From Xylanibacter oryzae DSM 17970 (GTDB lineage: Bacteria; Bacteroidota; Bacteroidia; Bacteroidales; Bacteroidaceae): a DNA stretch of 64,000 bases. The stretch lies in contig NZ_KK073873.1 of assembly GCF_000585355.1 (NCBI RefSeq), positions 3,223,992 to 3,287,991 on the forward strand. Reading direction: 5' to 3'. The notes below the pieces were generated by a model. That model saw only the letters and a program-made list of their open reading frames with translations. It was not told the DNA's origin and did no database searches. This document shows, piece after piece, positions 8,592-18,678 of this stretch; position 1 is the first letter of the stretch; every line of letters begins with the position of its first letter. The position numbers and the translations under genes are program-made.

Positions 8592-9995
8592 ATGGAAAAG
8601 ATAAGTAGAACAAAAGTCATTGATGTACTCAAAAGTACCGCTTATGGCTCTATCGTAAATGTAAAAGGATGGGTGCGTACCCGCCGTGGTAGCAAAGTTG
8701 TCAATTTCATCGCTCTTAACGATGGTTCTACAATAAAGAATGTTCAGATAGTAGTTGAGATAGACAAGTTCGACGAGGATATAATAAAAGATGTTACTAC
8801 AGGTGCCTGTATCAGCATCAATGGAGAATTGGTGCAGAGCCAGGGTAAAGGCCAGACGGTAGAGATACAGTGTCGCGAAATAGAAGTTCTTGGTCCTTGT
8901 GGAGCAGATTATCCATTGCAGAAGAAAGGTCATTCTATGGAGTTTCTTCGCGAGCATGCTAACCTCCGTCTGCGTACTAATACATTTGGAGCAGTATTCC
9001 GCATTCGCCACAATATGGCAATGGCGGTCCATTCATATTTTCACGAGCACGGCTTTTTTTATTTCAATACACCTCTTATTACAGCCAGTGACTGTGAGGG
9101 AGCCGGACAGATGTTCCAGGTAACTACAAAGAATCTGTATGATCTTAAAAAAGATGCAGATGGCAAGATAGACTATAGCGACGACTTCTTCGGCAAGATG
9201 ACAAGTCTTACTGTTAGTGGTCAGCTCGAAGGCGAACTTGGAGCCACTGCACTTGGAGCCATATATACATTTGGACCAACATTCCGTGCAGAGAATTCAA
9301 ACACTCCACGCCATTTGGCAGAGTTTTGGATGATAGAACCGGAAGTAGCTTTCAATGATATTACAGACAATATGGATTTGGCAGAAGACTTTATCAAGTA
9401 TTGTGTGAAATGGGCCATTGAAAAATGTCAGGATGATCTGGAGTTCCTCAACAACATGATCGATAAGACATTGCTAGACCGCTTACATTTCGTATTAGAG
9501 CACGATTTCGTACGTCTGCCATACACTGAAGGAATAAATATTCTTGAAGACGCCATAAAGAAAGGTCATAAGTTTGAGTTCCCTGTATATTGGGGTGTCG
9601 ACTTGGCCAGCGAGCATGAGCGCTTCTTAGTAGAAGAGCACTTTAAGCGTCCTGTTATTCTTACAGATTATCCTAAAGAGATAAAAGCCTTCTACATGAA
9701 GATGAATGAGGATGGCAAGACTGTAAGAGCTATGGATGTATTGTTCCCTCAGATAGGCGAGATTATTGGTGGTTCAGAGCGTGAAGAGAACTACGACAAA
9801 CTTATAGGTCGTATCAAAGAACTTAACATTCCTATGAAGGATATGTGGTGGTATCTTGATACACGTAAGTGGGGTTCATGTCCTCATAGTGGATTCGGAT
9901 TAGGTTTCGAGCGTCTCATCCTGTTTGTTACAGGCATGCAGAATATCCGCGACGTGATACCATTCCCAAGAACGCCTAATACAGCAGAATTCTAA
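8592..9995 (+). CDS. asnS: Asparaginyl-tRNA synthetase
   Basis: A class IIb aminoacyl-tRNA synthetase that attaches asparagine to tRNA-Asn. The 467-residue protein has the N-terminal OB-fold anticodon domain ([13 protein letters not shown]). Class II motif 2 is in [25 protein letters not shown], which also carries Asn-specific features, and motif 3 is [12 protein letters not shown] near the C-terminus. Length and motif order are normal. It follows the pseudouridine synthase gene closely and ends at a strong terminator. Confidence 0.97.
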   Translation: MEKISRTKVIDVLKSTAYGSIVNVKGWVRTRRGSKVVNFIALNDGSTIKNVQIVVEIDKFDEDIIKDVTTGACISINGELVQSQGKGQTVEIQCREIEVLGPCGADYPLQKKGHSMEFLREHANLRLRTNTFGAVFRIRHNMAMAVHSYFHEHGFFYFNTPLITASDCEGAGQMFQVTTKNLYDLKKDADGKIDYSDDFFGKMTSLTVSGQLEGELGATALGAIYTFGPTFRAENSNTPRHLAEFWMIEPEVAFNDITDNMDLAEDFIKYCVKWAIEKCQDDLEFLNNMIDKTLLDRLHFVLEHDFVRLPYTEGINILEDAIKKGHKFEFPVYWGVDLASEHERFLVEEHFKRPVILTDYPKEIKAFYMKMNEDGKTVRAMDVLFPQIGEIIGGSEREENYDKLIGRIKELNIPMKDMWWYLDTRKWGSCPHSGFGLGFERLILFVTGMQNIRDVIPFPRTPNTAEF

Positions 9996-10016
9996 AAATA
10001 GAATTTCATAATAATA

Positions 10017-10057
10017 AAAAATAGTCCCGATTCATTGAGAGTCGGGACTATTTTTAT
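10017..10057 (+). terminator. Terminator after asnS
   Basis: The 10-bp stem ATAGTCCCGA / TCGGGACTAT is followed by TTTTATT, just after the asnS stop. The A-rich left flank suggests it could work in both directions. Confidence 0.85.
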
Positions 10058-10122
10058 TCTATAAAATGTGATTATAACGCAACTTATTTCTTCATATCTT
10101 TATTAATTTGAGAATATTTACG

Positions 10123-10130
10123 TATCTTTG
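10123..10130 (+). promoter_or_regulatory. Promoter -7 box of the HNH gene
   Basis: TATCTTTG lies 34 bases before the chosen ATG at 10164. An upstream in-frame TTG falls inside this box and is therefore not the start. Confidence 0.6.
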
Positions 10131-10163
10131 TTAAAAGAAAGTAATAACATAAATACATATACT

Positions 10164-10709
10164 ATGCCACCTCCAATGATTAAAACCGTACGCCAGCTCA
10201 TATACTGGCAGTATGCAAAAATTATCTCAGACGCTTCAAAATTCGGTAAACAAAATTACAGAATGGATATGCATTATTGTAAACAACTATGCTCTGGCGA
10301 AATCCATTGGTCGTCTGCTGTTAGGGAGTGGCTTAAAGAGAAAGAAAATCCGGACGTTTGTATCTATTGTGGCGAAAAGAAAGATTTAACCACTGAACAT
10401 ATCTTACCACGTATCTGTGGCGGAGAGGACATTACAGACAATGTAGTTAGGGTATGTAAGAGTTGCAATTCATCTAAAGGAGGTAAAAGACTTTACGAAT
10501 GGATGGGATACAAATCTAAAGATAATATTAACCGTATAGCAGAAGGTAAATATTTGAAGTATCTATATTCTCTTCATGAAAAGAATGGAACTCTGGACGC
10601 AAGAGTTGCAGACTTATGCGATAAATGTAATATGAGAAAAACATGTGAGAGCAATAATTGTGTAGAAAAGCTTACGGTATATTGCCTTGAAGGATGCTTC
10701 CATAAATAA
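10164..10709 (+). CDS. HNH endonuclease-family protein
   Basis: The 181-residue protein carries a zinc-supported HNH (beta-beta-alpha metal) motif. CIYC (Cys66, Cys69) is followed by EHILPR with the catalytic His about residue 79, an Asn in DITDNVV, and CKSCN (Cys98, Cys101). A second Cys-rich cluster lies at the C-terminus (LCDKCNMRKTCESNNC and CLEGC). The family cuts DNA in restriction, intron, phage and repair settings; the role here is unknown because the gene stands alone. I see no adjacent methylase, phage or intron sequence. Confidence 0.75.
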   Translation: MPPPMIKTVRQLIYWQYAKIISDASKFGKQNYRMDMHYCKQLCSGEIHWSSAVREWLKEKENPDVCIYCGEKKDLTTEHILPRICGGEDITDNVVRVCKSCNSSKGGKRLYEWMGYKSKDNINRIAEGKYLKYLYSLHEKNGTLDARVADLCDKCNMRKTCESNNCVEKLTVYCLEGCFHK

Positions 10710-10744
10710 GCTACTCTAAATACAATATGCTATATTTCGTTTAT

Positions 10745-11158
10745 TTATACTATCATTAGTATACTACCTGAAGCGATGAGGATCGCGCCAATGGCAACTT
10801 GCAATGTTATTCGTTCGTGTAGAAATATGAATGCTAGGATTATAGTAAATACTACGCTCAACTTATCTATAGGAGCAACCCTGGAAACATTTCCTAGCTG
10901 TATGGCTTTAAAATAAAAAAGCCACGACAAGCCTGTAGCTACACCCGAAAGTATAAGGAAAGTCCAAGTGTTACGACTAATTTCTTTTATTTCCGTCTGA
11001 TGATTCCCGAAAAACACAATACCCCACGTTAATGTTAAGATGACAGAAGTTCGGATAGCCGTTGCTAAATCCGAATTGATGTTTTTAACACCTACCTTTG
11101 CACATATTGCTGTCAAAGAGGCAAATAGTGCTGACAGCAAAGCATAAAATTTCCACAT
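10745..11158 (-). CDS. Single-domain EamA-type membrane transporter
   Basis: The 137-residue protein is very hydrophobic with about five transmembrane segments and matches one EamA repeat of the drug/metabolite transporter superfamily (FYFKAIQLGNVSRVAPIDKLSVVFTI, then LHERIT). Full-length members have two such repeats, so this half-sized protein must dimerise if it transports. It starts with a plain ATG 25 bases below a consensus -7 box. The substrate cannot be assigned. Confidence 0.8.
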   Translation of the reverse strand: MWKFYALLSALFASLTAICAKVGVKNINSDLATAIRTSVILTLTWGIVFFGNHQTEIKEISRNTWTFLILSGVATGLSWLFYFKAIQLGNVSRVAPIDKLSVVFTIILAFIFLHERITLQVAIGAILIASGSILMIV

Positions 11159-11182
11159 AATATAAAGCTATTTTTGCAGAAG

Positions 11183-11190
11183 CAAAGGTA
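11183..11190 (-). promoter_or_regulatory. Promoter -7 box of the EamA gene
   Basis: CAAAGGTA reads TACCTTTG on the minus strand, 25 bases upstream of the ATG. Confidence 0.65.
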
Positions 11191-11329
11191 GCCTTTTTTT
11201 TATTATGGCGGATGTCTATGCATTACCAATTACAAAAAATCAAGGAAGTATACTAAATATTTAAACTATGTTTACCTCTTATTAATAATTATGAAGTAAA
11301 AGCTACAGATTTTCTACAAAGTTGGCCCA

Positions 11330-11337
11330 TAATTTTG
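11330..11337 (+). promoter_or_regulatory. Candidate -7 box for the PAP2/RND operon
   Basis: TAATTTTG fits TAnnTTTG and lies about 75 bases before the first ATG of the operon. No clear -33 element is visible. Confidence 0.45.
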
Positions 11338-11412
11338 CATTCGATTTAATTTGAATATATGACGGCAAATGCGGTCTCATTTTTAGTAAATGTATAATAA
11401 GATAGAAAATAT

Positions 11413-12069
11413 ATGATGACAGAACTTGTTTCATTAGATAGACATTTGATGTTGCTGCTTAATTTTGATGGAGGTAAATGGATTGATACATTTTGGTACA
11501 CATTCTCAGACGGGCGTATTTGGTTTCCGCTTTTTGCTGTTTGTTTGTTTATGCTGTGGAAAACATGTCAAGGTACCGTTAGACACAAAATACTGTTCAT
11601 AATAATATTTTCGCTCATATTGGTTGCTGCAGACCAACTTTCATCAGGTGTTATTAAACCTCTAGTCGGTAGATTGCGGCCATCTCATGATCCTGCAATT
11701 GATAATATGCTGCATTATGTTAATGATTATCATGGTGGCTTGCATGGTTTTGTATCAGGACATGCCACTAATACTGTAGCAATTACTACGTGGCTGTGGT
11801 TGATATTTAAGGATAAAAGGACCCGGATATGTATGGTCATTTTTGCATTATTCACCTGCTATTCGCGCATATATTTAGGAGTACATTATCCTGGCGATAT
11901 AATATGTGGTGCTATCTTAGGATTTATGTTGGCTTATTTTACATTCAAATTTACAGGAAAATATTTTACTGTCGGTACTCAAAAAAGGCCTGACTTAATA
12001 CTGATAGTTCTCTTTATGACATTACTGCTAATTACAATTTATTCTACACTCAAAACATTCATTTTATGA
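11413..12069 (+). CDS. PAP2-family membrane phosphatase
   Basis: The 218-residue integral membrane protein carries all three phosphatase motifs of the type 2 phosphatidic acid phosphatase family: KPLVGRLRP (82-90), SGH (115-117) and a SRIYLGVHYPGD block (Arg152, His158, Asp162). Members remove phosphate from undecaprenyl diphosphate, phosphatidylglycerophosphate or lipid A at the periplasmic face. The substrate cannot be chosen from sequence. It overlaps the next gene by four bases (ATGA), so the two are translationally coupled. Confidence 0.9.
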   Translation: MMTELVSLDRHLMLLLNFDGGKWIDTFWYTFSDGRIWFPLFAVCLFMLWKTCQGTVRHKILFIIIFSLILVAADQLSSGVIKPLVGRLRPSHDPAIDNMLHYVNDYHGGLHGFVSGHATNTVAITTWLWLIFKDKRTRICMVIFALFTCYSRIYLGVHYPGDIICGAILGFMLAYFTFKFTGKYFTVGTQKRPDLILIVLFMTLLLITIYSTLKTFIL

Positions 12070-13319
12070 AGAATTCTATTCTTACAGTATTTATTTTTCT
12101 AAGTATCCCTGCTTTTGGGCAGCATACGTTCTTAAAAGCGCAAAATGTAGATACGCTTTTTGTTGACAGTATTAAAAACAAGAGCTTTCTAGACCATATT
12201 TCGCAGACTCATTGGTTTAATGCTATCTATTTGGGTGTGCCTTTAATCATAGGTGGACTAATAGAGAAACATCAGGATACAAAATTCAGTAGACTTCGTA
12301 ATGATTTCATGCCCGAATTCCATCGAAATCTTGATAATTACACCCAATTCGCACCAGCTGCAGTGATGGTTGGACTTAAAGCGGCAGGTGTAAAAAGTAG
12401 AAGCTCTTGGGGGCGCATGCTGTTGAGTGATGCTTTTGCCACTGCAATTATGTCCGGTACAACACAAGGATTAAAAAATGTGACAAATGAGATGCGTCCG
12501 GATGGATCAAACAATCATAGCTTTCCTTCCGGGCACACAGCCACTGCTTTTATGACAGCTACTATGCTAAGTAAAGAATATGGATATTTGAGTCCTTGGG
12601 TTAGCGTTGGCGCTTATAGTGTGGCAACAGCTACAGGACTGATGCGTATGGCTAACAACAAGCACTGGTTGAGTGATGTGATGGTTGGAGCAGGAATCGG
12701 TATCATTTCGACAGAGATGGGTTATTGGCTGGCTGACGTTATCTGTAAGGACAAAGGCCGTAATATTTCTGATCATGAAATGCAAAATATGATTCTATAT
12801 CATACCAACCCTTCTTTCCTTGGCCTATATATGGGTTTCAACTTGCCTTTAAGTAAATACGATCTTGATGAAAAGAATGCTTTTCAGACTTCCACAGGTA
12901 CTACCCTGGGCCTCGAAGGCGCTTGGTTTATCAATCCTAATATCGGATTTGGAGGTAAAGCTTCTATTTCTAATCTGCAATATATCGTAAATGGGACAGA
13001 TGCACCCAATAATACGTTCGACTTTTATTCTTTGGCTGTAGGGCCATATTTCTCTCTGCCACTTACTCCACGTTGGCGAATAGGCAGTAAACTTCTTGCC
13101 GGAGAGGTTTGGTATCCCAAGACAACGATTGGTAAAATAGAAATAGGCAAGAATCATGGACTGATTATCGGTACAGGGGCTTCTCTTGATTATCAAATAC
13201 GCTCCAGTCTTGTAGGCAGCCTTCTCCTTGATTATAATATACAGTCTCCCGCTAATAAGAATAGCGGTGAATACATGCACATAATGACCCTTAGCGCCAG
13301 AGTCTCGGTAAGTTTCTAA
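12066..13319 (+). CDS. PAP2 phosphatase with C-terminal predicted outer-membrane barrel
   Basis: The 417-residue protein has a signal peptide (cleavage after PAFG-Q, about residue 18). Its PAP2 domain carries motif 1 ending RP (137-145), FPSGHTA (SGH 155-157) and R194-H200-D204. From about residue 240 to the end it changes to amphipathic strands with aromatic residues and ends VSVSF, the pattern of an outer-membrane beta-barrel C-terminus. This suggests a phosphatase exposed at or near the outer membrane, perhaps acting on lipopolysaccharide or released lipid phosphates. The localisation is inference. Translation is coupled to the preceding PAP2 gene. Confidence 0.8.
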   Translation: MKNSILTVFIFLSIPAFGQHTFLKAQNVDTLFVDSIKNKSFLDHISQTHWFNAIYLGVPLIIGGLIEKHQDTKFSRLRNDFMPEFHRNLDNYTQFAPAAVMVGLKAAGVKSRSSWGRMLLSDAFATAIMSGTTQGLKNVTNEMRPDGSNNHSFPSGHTATAFMTATMLSKEYGYLSPWVSVGAYSVATATGLMRMANNKHWLSDVMVGAGIGIISTEMGYWLADVICKDKGRNISDHEMQNMILYHTNPSFLGLYMGFNLPLSKYDLDEKNAFQTSTGTTLGLEGAWFINPNIGFGGKASISNLQYIVNGTDAPNNTFDFYSLAVGPYFSLPLTPRWRIGSKLLAGEVWYPKTTIGKIEIGKNHGLIIGTGASLDYQIRSSLVGSLLLDYNIQSPANKNSGEYMHIMTLSARVSVSF

Positions 13320-13337
13320 ATACGTGCAATAATAACT

Positions 13338-14618
13338 ATGAAAGTAAAATTGTTGATACTCACCATTTTCGCTGCAATCTGGGCAATACCATCATCTTCA
13401 CAGCATACATTAGATTATTTCGTTGCACAAGCAATCAAAAATAGTCCTCTTATAGTATCTAATCGTAATCAGAAAATGATAGACGCTGAAGAAATGCAAA
13501 GGTTGAAATCTGTTTACATACATTCGCATCTGGAGTTAACCGGCGATTTGCTTTTTGTACCAATTATATCTACTGACGATGGGAAAACTAGTTTCAAGAT
13601 TGATGCACAGAATGCAAGCAAATTTTATGGATATGACCTCGGACAAAGTAGCAGTCATATTAATGTAGGACTAAACTGGACGAAACCTTTGACTGGGGGC
13701 AAAGGACTTAAAGAAGAGCAGGAACTACTTAGGATCAATCAATCCATATCAGAAAACAATATAAATCTTACTGCTCATGACCTGAGCAGACAAATTACAG
13801 AACAATATCTGCTCTGTCAACTGGATATGGAGAATGAACATTCTTTTCTGACAATAGACAGTCTTTTAATAAAACAAATAGATATAGTTAGCAAACTCTC
13901 AAATAATGGATTAACAAGTCCTACAGATGTTCAGCTTTTAAAGATAGAACGGCAGACAAACGAGAATCTCAGACAAGCGGCCATGCAATCATATATTACA
14001 CATCGAGCCGAATTGAATACAATCTGCGGAATCAATGACAGTTCAATACTTGTACAAGTAAATATAAAAGAGCAATTACCTGATTATACTCATTCTAAAT
14101 TCTTTGAACAATACAAACTTGACAGTTTACAAGCTCAGTCTACCTATAAAACTTATCTAAACCAATATCGTCCACAACTGTTCTTATACGTCAGTGGGGG
14201 TACCCAAACCGGCACATATATGGATCTATATAAGAGGTGGGGAATGAGTGCCGGCTTACATTTCAGTTTGACACTTTATGATGGTAAACAATTGAAAAAC
14301 CGTAGTAGACAAATGAAAATCCAGCAGAATACTATTCAAAATGAACAGCAGTATGCAGAAACTGTAAGAAGAACAAGAATCAGTGAGCTTTTGCAATTAA
14401 TTAATTCACAAGACCTACAGATAAGCAACGGCAGTAAGCAATTAGACGATTACCGTAAGTTACTTTCTGACTATCAAAAAGAAATTATGGCCGGAAGACG
14501 TTCAATTGTTGATTATGTAAATGTTTTCAGTAACTACAGACGTCAGATTAGTTCTCTAAACGAATTGAAAATTAACAGAAATATATTGATGAATACGTAT
14601 AATTATTGGAACTGGTAA
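13338..14618 (+). CDS. TolC-family outer-membrane efflux channel
   Basis: The 426-residue protein starts with a signal peptide (cleavage near SSSQ-H) and has the alpha-helical, Gln/Asn-rich heptad pattern of outer-membrane efflux proteins. The two halves repeat the family fold, each with a long coiled segment (about 110-230 and 320-415) and an aromatic strand region (YVSGGTQTGTYMDLYKRWGMSAGLHFSLTLYDG at 275-310). It sits 18 bases after the second PAP2 gene and one base before the adaptor gene, so it is the outer component of the RND system that follows. Confidence 0.88.
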   Translation: MKVKLLILTIFAAIWAIPSSSQHTLDYFVAQAIKNSPLIVSNRNQKMIDAEEMQRLKSVYIHSHLELTGDLLFVPIISTDDGKTSFKIDAQNASKFYGYDLGQSSSHINVGLNWTKPLTGGKGLKEEQELLRINQSISENNINLTAHDLSRQITEQYLLCQLDMENEHSFLTIDSLLIKQIDIVSKLSNNGLTSPTDVQLLKIERQTNENLRQAAMQSYITHRAELNTICGINDSSILVQVNIKEQLPDYTHSKFFEQYKLDSLQAQSTYKTYLNQYRPQLFLYVSGGTQTGTYMDLYKRWGMSAGLHFSLTLYDGKQLKNRSRQMKIQQNTIQNEQQYAETVRRTRISELLQLINSQDLQISNGSKQLDDYRKLLSDYQKEIMAGRRSIVDYVNVFSNYRRQISSLNELKINRNILMNTYNYWNW

Positions 14619-14619
14619 T

Positions 14620-15501
14620 ATGAAAAAACTATTGATTTATCTACCATTAATAATACTTATGGTGGGTTGCAAGAAAACACAAAACAACGAAGATGCTCAG
14701 CAAAAGCAACACACAGAAATAACAATCACATCAGTTGGACAAGGGCACATACAGCAAGAGTTAGAGTTTCAAGCTGAAACAGACTACCTGCATACAACAC
14801 AAATTACTGCTCCTGTCACCGGATTTGTCAAAAGAATAATAATTCAACCAGGCGAGCATATTAACAGAGGCGGTTTTTTGTTTTCGATGATTAGTGCAGA
14901 ACAGCACGCACTCAAAATGAATGTTGCGCCTACATCTGTTACAGCATCCAAACCTTCAATAGTAATGTCTGTAGGGCCACAGACAGGAAGTTTTGTAACA
15001 GAAGGAAGTCTAATCTGTACTCTTACAGACATCTCAAGTCTTGTATTTAAGATAAAGATTCCGTCAGAATACAGCAAGAAAATCCATACAGGCACTAAGT
15101 GTACAATTGTCTTACCGGATGGTAGTCGAATCAAGTCAACACTTTCTTCACCATTAATGCAAATAGACGGAAGTGACCAGACGATAGACTTTGTAGCGCG
15201 GATTAAAAACCTCTCATTGCCTGCAGGCCTTATTGCCAAAGCTTTGATAAACTTAAATTCAGAAGGCTCGAAAAAACGTCAGACTCTACCAATAGAAGCT
15301 GTTCAGAGTGATGACAATATGACTAAATATTGGGTAATGAGATTAAAGACAGACAGCACGGTAGAAAAAGTTTTCGTGACTACCGGTAATCGCGACAAAA
15401 GAAATATAGAAATAATATCACCAATACTTTCTTCAAAAGATAGGATTGTATTAAGTGGAGCCTATGGACTTTCAGAAGACGCTCTTGTAAATGTAAAATA
15501 A
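14620..15501 (+). CDS. RND efflux periplasmic adaptor lipoprotein
   Basis: The 293-residue protein has a lipoprotein signal (LIILMVGC, lipidated Cys17). It contains the split biotinyl-lipoyl-like domain of membrane-fusion proteins (TTQITAPVTGFVKRIIIQPGEHINRG) and a beta-barrel domain (LVFKIKIPSEYSKKI). It is on the short side for the family because the helical hairpin between the lipoyl halves is nearly absent. It would link the RND pump to the TolC-like channel across the periplasm. Only five bases separate it from the pump gene. Confidence 0.85.
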   Translation: MKKLLIYLPLIILMVGCKKTQNNEDAQQKQHTEITITSVGQGHIQQELEFQAETDYLHTTQITAPVTGFVKRIIIQPGEHINRGGFLFSMISAEQHALKMNVAPTSVTASKPSIVMSVGPQTGSFVTEGSLICTLTDISSLVFKIKIPSEYSKKIHTGTKCTIVLPDGSRIKSTLSSPLMQIDGSDQTIDFVARIKNLSLPAGLIAKALINLNSEGSKKRQTLPIEAVQSDDNMTKYWVMRLKTDSTVEKVFVTTGNRDKRNIEIISPILSSKDRIVLSGAYGLSEDALVNVK

Positions 15502-15506
15502 TCATT

Positions 15507-18500
15507 ATGAGTAGTATGCAGAAACAATCCATGTATCAGCTGTATATGAAACCGATAATATTTGTCGGTATTCTATTATTATTGGCAGGCGTATACAGTT
15601 ATATAAATATGTCTAAAGGGCTTTTTCCTGAAGTTGAGTTTCCGAGAATAACACTGATAGCCGATGCAGGTCAACAACCGATAGACCGTATGATGATATC
15701 GGTAACAAAACCATTGGAAAGTGCTGTTAAAAAAGTCCCCGGTGTAACAATAGTAAAGAGTAGTACTAGTAGAGGCAGCTGTACTATTGAGGTCTATTTT
15801 AAATGGGGACTTGACATATATGCTCAGAAATCACAATTGGAAAGTAGGGTGAATGAAATTAAAAATTTTCTTCCTGCCGGTACTGTTATTTCTACAGAAG
15901 TAATGAACCAGTCGTTGTACCCTGTATATGGCTACACACTTAAGAGCAAGACACACAGCCAGATAGAGATGAGAGACGTAGCTAATCTTATTGTGCGCCC
16001 ATTGTTTTCTCAGGTAGATGGAATCAGTAATGTTGTCGTGCATGGAGGTAAGGCCAAAGAGTTCGTGATTATTCCGAATGCCATAAAAATGTCGAGCTTG
16101 GGATTAACGCCCCAAAATATTAAAAATGCTTTTCAGCAAACTAATTTCATTGAGGGTAACGGACAAGTGGCTGATTATCATCGATTGTATTTGACTCTTA
16201 CAGACACAAGAATAAGAAACATGCGACAGTTGGAGAATACCATTATACGCAATGGTAGCAACAGAACTGTCAGGCTCTCTGATATAGCAAGAGTAGAAAT
16301 GCAAAATCAGCAAGAATTTCTTAAAATAAATGCAGACGGAGATGATGCTGTATTGATAGACTTAGTGAAGCAGCCTGGAATCAATCTACTTACATTTGCT
16401 CAAAATGTGGAAGCGAAACAAAAAGATGTTCTAAAAGCCCTGCCAAAAGGATATGAATTGAAACCTTACTACAATCAGAGTGCTTTTGTCAGCAATAGTG
16501 TTTCAGGTGTTGTGCATACAATTTTTGAAGGTTTGGTACTTGCCCTTATCGTGATGGTCATAGCCCTCAGATCGTGGAGAGCTAGCCTGGCTGTAATTCT
16601 ATCTATACCTGTGACCTTTGGCTTTAGTATTCTGCTGGTTAGTCTTGTCGGAATCACGGTTAACGTGATGTCGTTAGGTGCCATAGCCGCATCAGTAGGA
16701 CTTATCTTAGACGATGCTGTAGTAATCATAGAACAGATTTATCGTGAACAGGAAGAATACCCAGGCAAATCCCGTCTGATGGTGATTAAAGACTCCATTC
16801 ACAATCTGTTCCCGGCCATGGTGGCGTCTTCGTTATCTACTATAGTCATCTATTTTCCATTCAGACTGATGAGTGGACTGGCCGGTAGCTTTTTCAGAGA
16901 TTTGGCTACCACGATGGAGCTTACATTGGTTGCTTCGTTTTTTATCTCTTGGATTTTATTGCCAACATTGTATCTGGCACTTACCAATCATACCATTTTC
17001 AAGCCAAGGCATGCCGGTCGGAGCAAAGAGGGTATGGAAAAAGCAGCTATCGGCAATGTTAGTTGGCTCACATGGGTGTACAGACGTCCATCTTTCTCGG
17101 TTATATTTGTGATAGCAATAATCTTTGGCGGATACTTTGCTTATAAGAATATGCAGACCGGATTTTTACCTGACTTAGATGAAGGATCTATTGTGTTGGA
17201 TTATCATTCGCCTGCCGGTACAGACATCGAAGAGACCGACCGCCTCTGCCGGCAGATGGAGAAGATAATAATAAGTAATCCTGAGGTAGAAACATATTCT
17301 CGCCGTACGGCTGTAGATATGGCTTTCAGCACATGCCCAGCCAACTTTGGTGACTATCTTATCCAATTGAAACCTAACCATCGTAAATCTACTCCGGCTG
17401 TAATCAGTGATCTGAGAAGAGAAATAAGCAGTAGGGTGCCACTGATGACGATAGAGTTCGGTCAGCGCATTACCGATCTTTTGGGCGATTTGATAAGTAC
17501 GCCAAGGCCTATAGAAGTAAAATTATTTGGAGATAGTTATAATAGATTGCAGCAGTTTTCTGCTCAGGCTGAAAAAATAATGAAGAACACCACAGGAATA
17601 GTAGATATAGACAACGGATTAGTACCTGCAGGCTCGTCGATTGTCTATACTCCAAATGAGCAACTTCTTTCGCAATATGGCATCACATTAGATAACTTTA
17701 GTGAGCAGCTTTCTTGTTATGTAGGTGGTATGCCTCTCAGTCAGAATGCAAACATTATAGAGCCCGATCCATCGCAAGCGGCAATGACGGGTGGATTGCA
17801 GATAGGATCCATTCAGGATGGTGAGCAGATGCGTCGCATATTGCTTAGGTTTACCAATTTTTCCGAAAACGACCCCGAAAGAATATCCCGGCAGCCAATA
17901 TTCCTGCCTGATGGAACTACACGCCCTGTTAACTTTTTCTGTACTTCGAAAGTAATACCGGGCGAAATAGAACAGAAACGAGAAAACTTGAAGAGTAACA
18001 TCACATTGACAGCAAGACTTGATGGACGAGATCTTGGTAATGCGGTGAAAGATCTGCAAAAGTCTTTCAAGCAAAAACTCAATTTACCACAGGGTTATAC
18101 TGTTCAATTTGGTGGAGCTTTTTCTGAGCAACAACAGTCTTTTCAAGAACTAGCCTTGATTCTCTGTCTAGCCGTGTTATTGGTGTTTGCCGTGTTGATG
18201 TTTCTAATTCGCAAGTGGCTTATGTCATTATCCATTCTTTTCATTGCAGTTATTGGTGCAACCGGTAGTCTGATAGTTCTTTATCTTACAGGTACTCCTC
18301 TAAACGTAAGTAGTTATACAGGTATTATTATGGTTGTAGGAATTATTGCAGAGAATGCGATCTTCACCATTAATCAATACGATATGAATATGAAGGGGGG
18401 CGGCACTGTATCTGAGTCCGTAGACTATGCCATTGCTCTTCGAATACGTCCGAAACTCATGACTGCTTTTAGCGCCATACTTGCACTTATGCCTTTGGCA

Positions 18501-18638
18501 TTAGGGATAGGGGTAGGCTCACAAATGCAACAACCGCTTGCTATCGCTGTTATTGGTGGCTTCTGTGCAGGATTGCCTTTACTATTAATTGTACTGCCAT
18601 GTCTAATTTTATTTGTCAATAGAAATGATAATAAATAA
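15507..18638 (+). CDS. RND-superfamily efflux pump (AcrB/HAE-like)
   Basis: The 1043-residue inner-membrane pump has the standard layout: TM1, a large periplasmic loop, TM2-7, a second large loop, TM8-12. The proton-relay pair is Asp402-Asp403 in TM4 (GLILDDAVVIIEQI), as in drug/hydrophobe exporters rather than CusA-type metal pumps. It ends in hydrophobic segments and NRNDNK. It should export hydrophobic compounds through the adaptor and channel encoded just upstream. The substrate is unknown, but the phosphatase genes in the same operon hint at membrane-active agents or lipids. Confidence 0.93.
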   Translation: MSSMQKQSMYQLYMKPIIFVGILLLLAGVYSYINMSKGLFPEVEFPRITLIADAGQQPIDRMMISVTKPLESAVKKVPGVTIVKSSTSRGSCTIEVYFKWGLDIYAQKSQLESRVNEIKNFLPAGTVISTEVMNQSLYPVYGYTLKSKTHSQIEMRDVANLIVRPLFSQVDGISNVVVHGGKAKEFVIIPNAIKMSSLGLTPQNIKNAFQQTNFIEGNGQVADYHRLYLTLTDTRIRNMRQLENTIIRNGSNRTVRLSDIARVEMQNQQEFLKINADGDDAVLIDLVKQPGINLLTFAQNVEAKQKDVLKALPKGYELKPYYNQSAFVSNSVSGVVHTIFEGLVLALIVMVIALRSWRASLAVILSIPVTFGFSILLVSLVGITVNVMSLGAIAASVGLILDDAVVIIEQIYREQEEYPGKSRLMVIKDSIHNLFPAMVASSLSTIVIYFPFRLMSGLAGSFFRDLATTMELTLVASFFISWILLPTLYLALTNHTIFKPRHAGRSKEGMEKAAIGNVSWLTWVYRRPSFSVIFVIAIIFGGYFAYKNMQTGFLPDLDEGSIVLDYHSPAGTDIEETDRLCRQMEKIIISNPEVETYSRRTAVDMAFSTCPANFGDYLIQLKPNHRKSTPAVISDLRREISSRVPLMTIEFGQRITDLLGDLISTPRPIEVKLFGDSYNRLQQFSAQAEKIMKNTTGIVDIDNGLVPAGSSIVYTPNEQLLSQYGITLDNFSEQLSCYVGGMPLSQNANIIEPDPSQAAMTGGLQIGSIQDGEQMRRILLRFTNFSENDPERISRQPIFLPDGTTRPVNFFCTSKVIPGEIEQKRENLKSNITLTARLDGRDLGNAVKDLQKSFKQKLNLPQGYTVQFGGAFSEQQQSFQELALILCLAVLLVFAVLMFLIRKWLMSLSILFIAVIGATGSLIVLYLTGTPLNVSSYTGIIMVVGIIAENAIFTINQYDMNMKGGGTVSESVDYAIALRIRPKLMTAFSAILALMPLALGIGVGSQMQQPLAIAVIGGFCAGLPLLLIVLPCLILFVNRNDNK

Positions 18639-18645
18639 AAAAAGC

Positions 18646-18653
18646 TATCTTTG
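18646..18653 (+). promoter_or_regulatory. Internal -7 box before the response regulator
   Basis: TATCTTTG lies eight bases after the RND stop and 25 bases before the regulator ATG at 18679. It suggests that the two-component genes can be transcribed separately from the pump. Confidence 0.6.
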
Positions 18654-18678
18654 CATTCGTAATCAACAAGAGCAAAGC

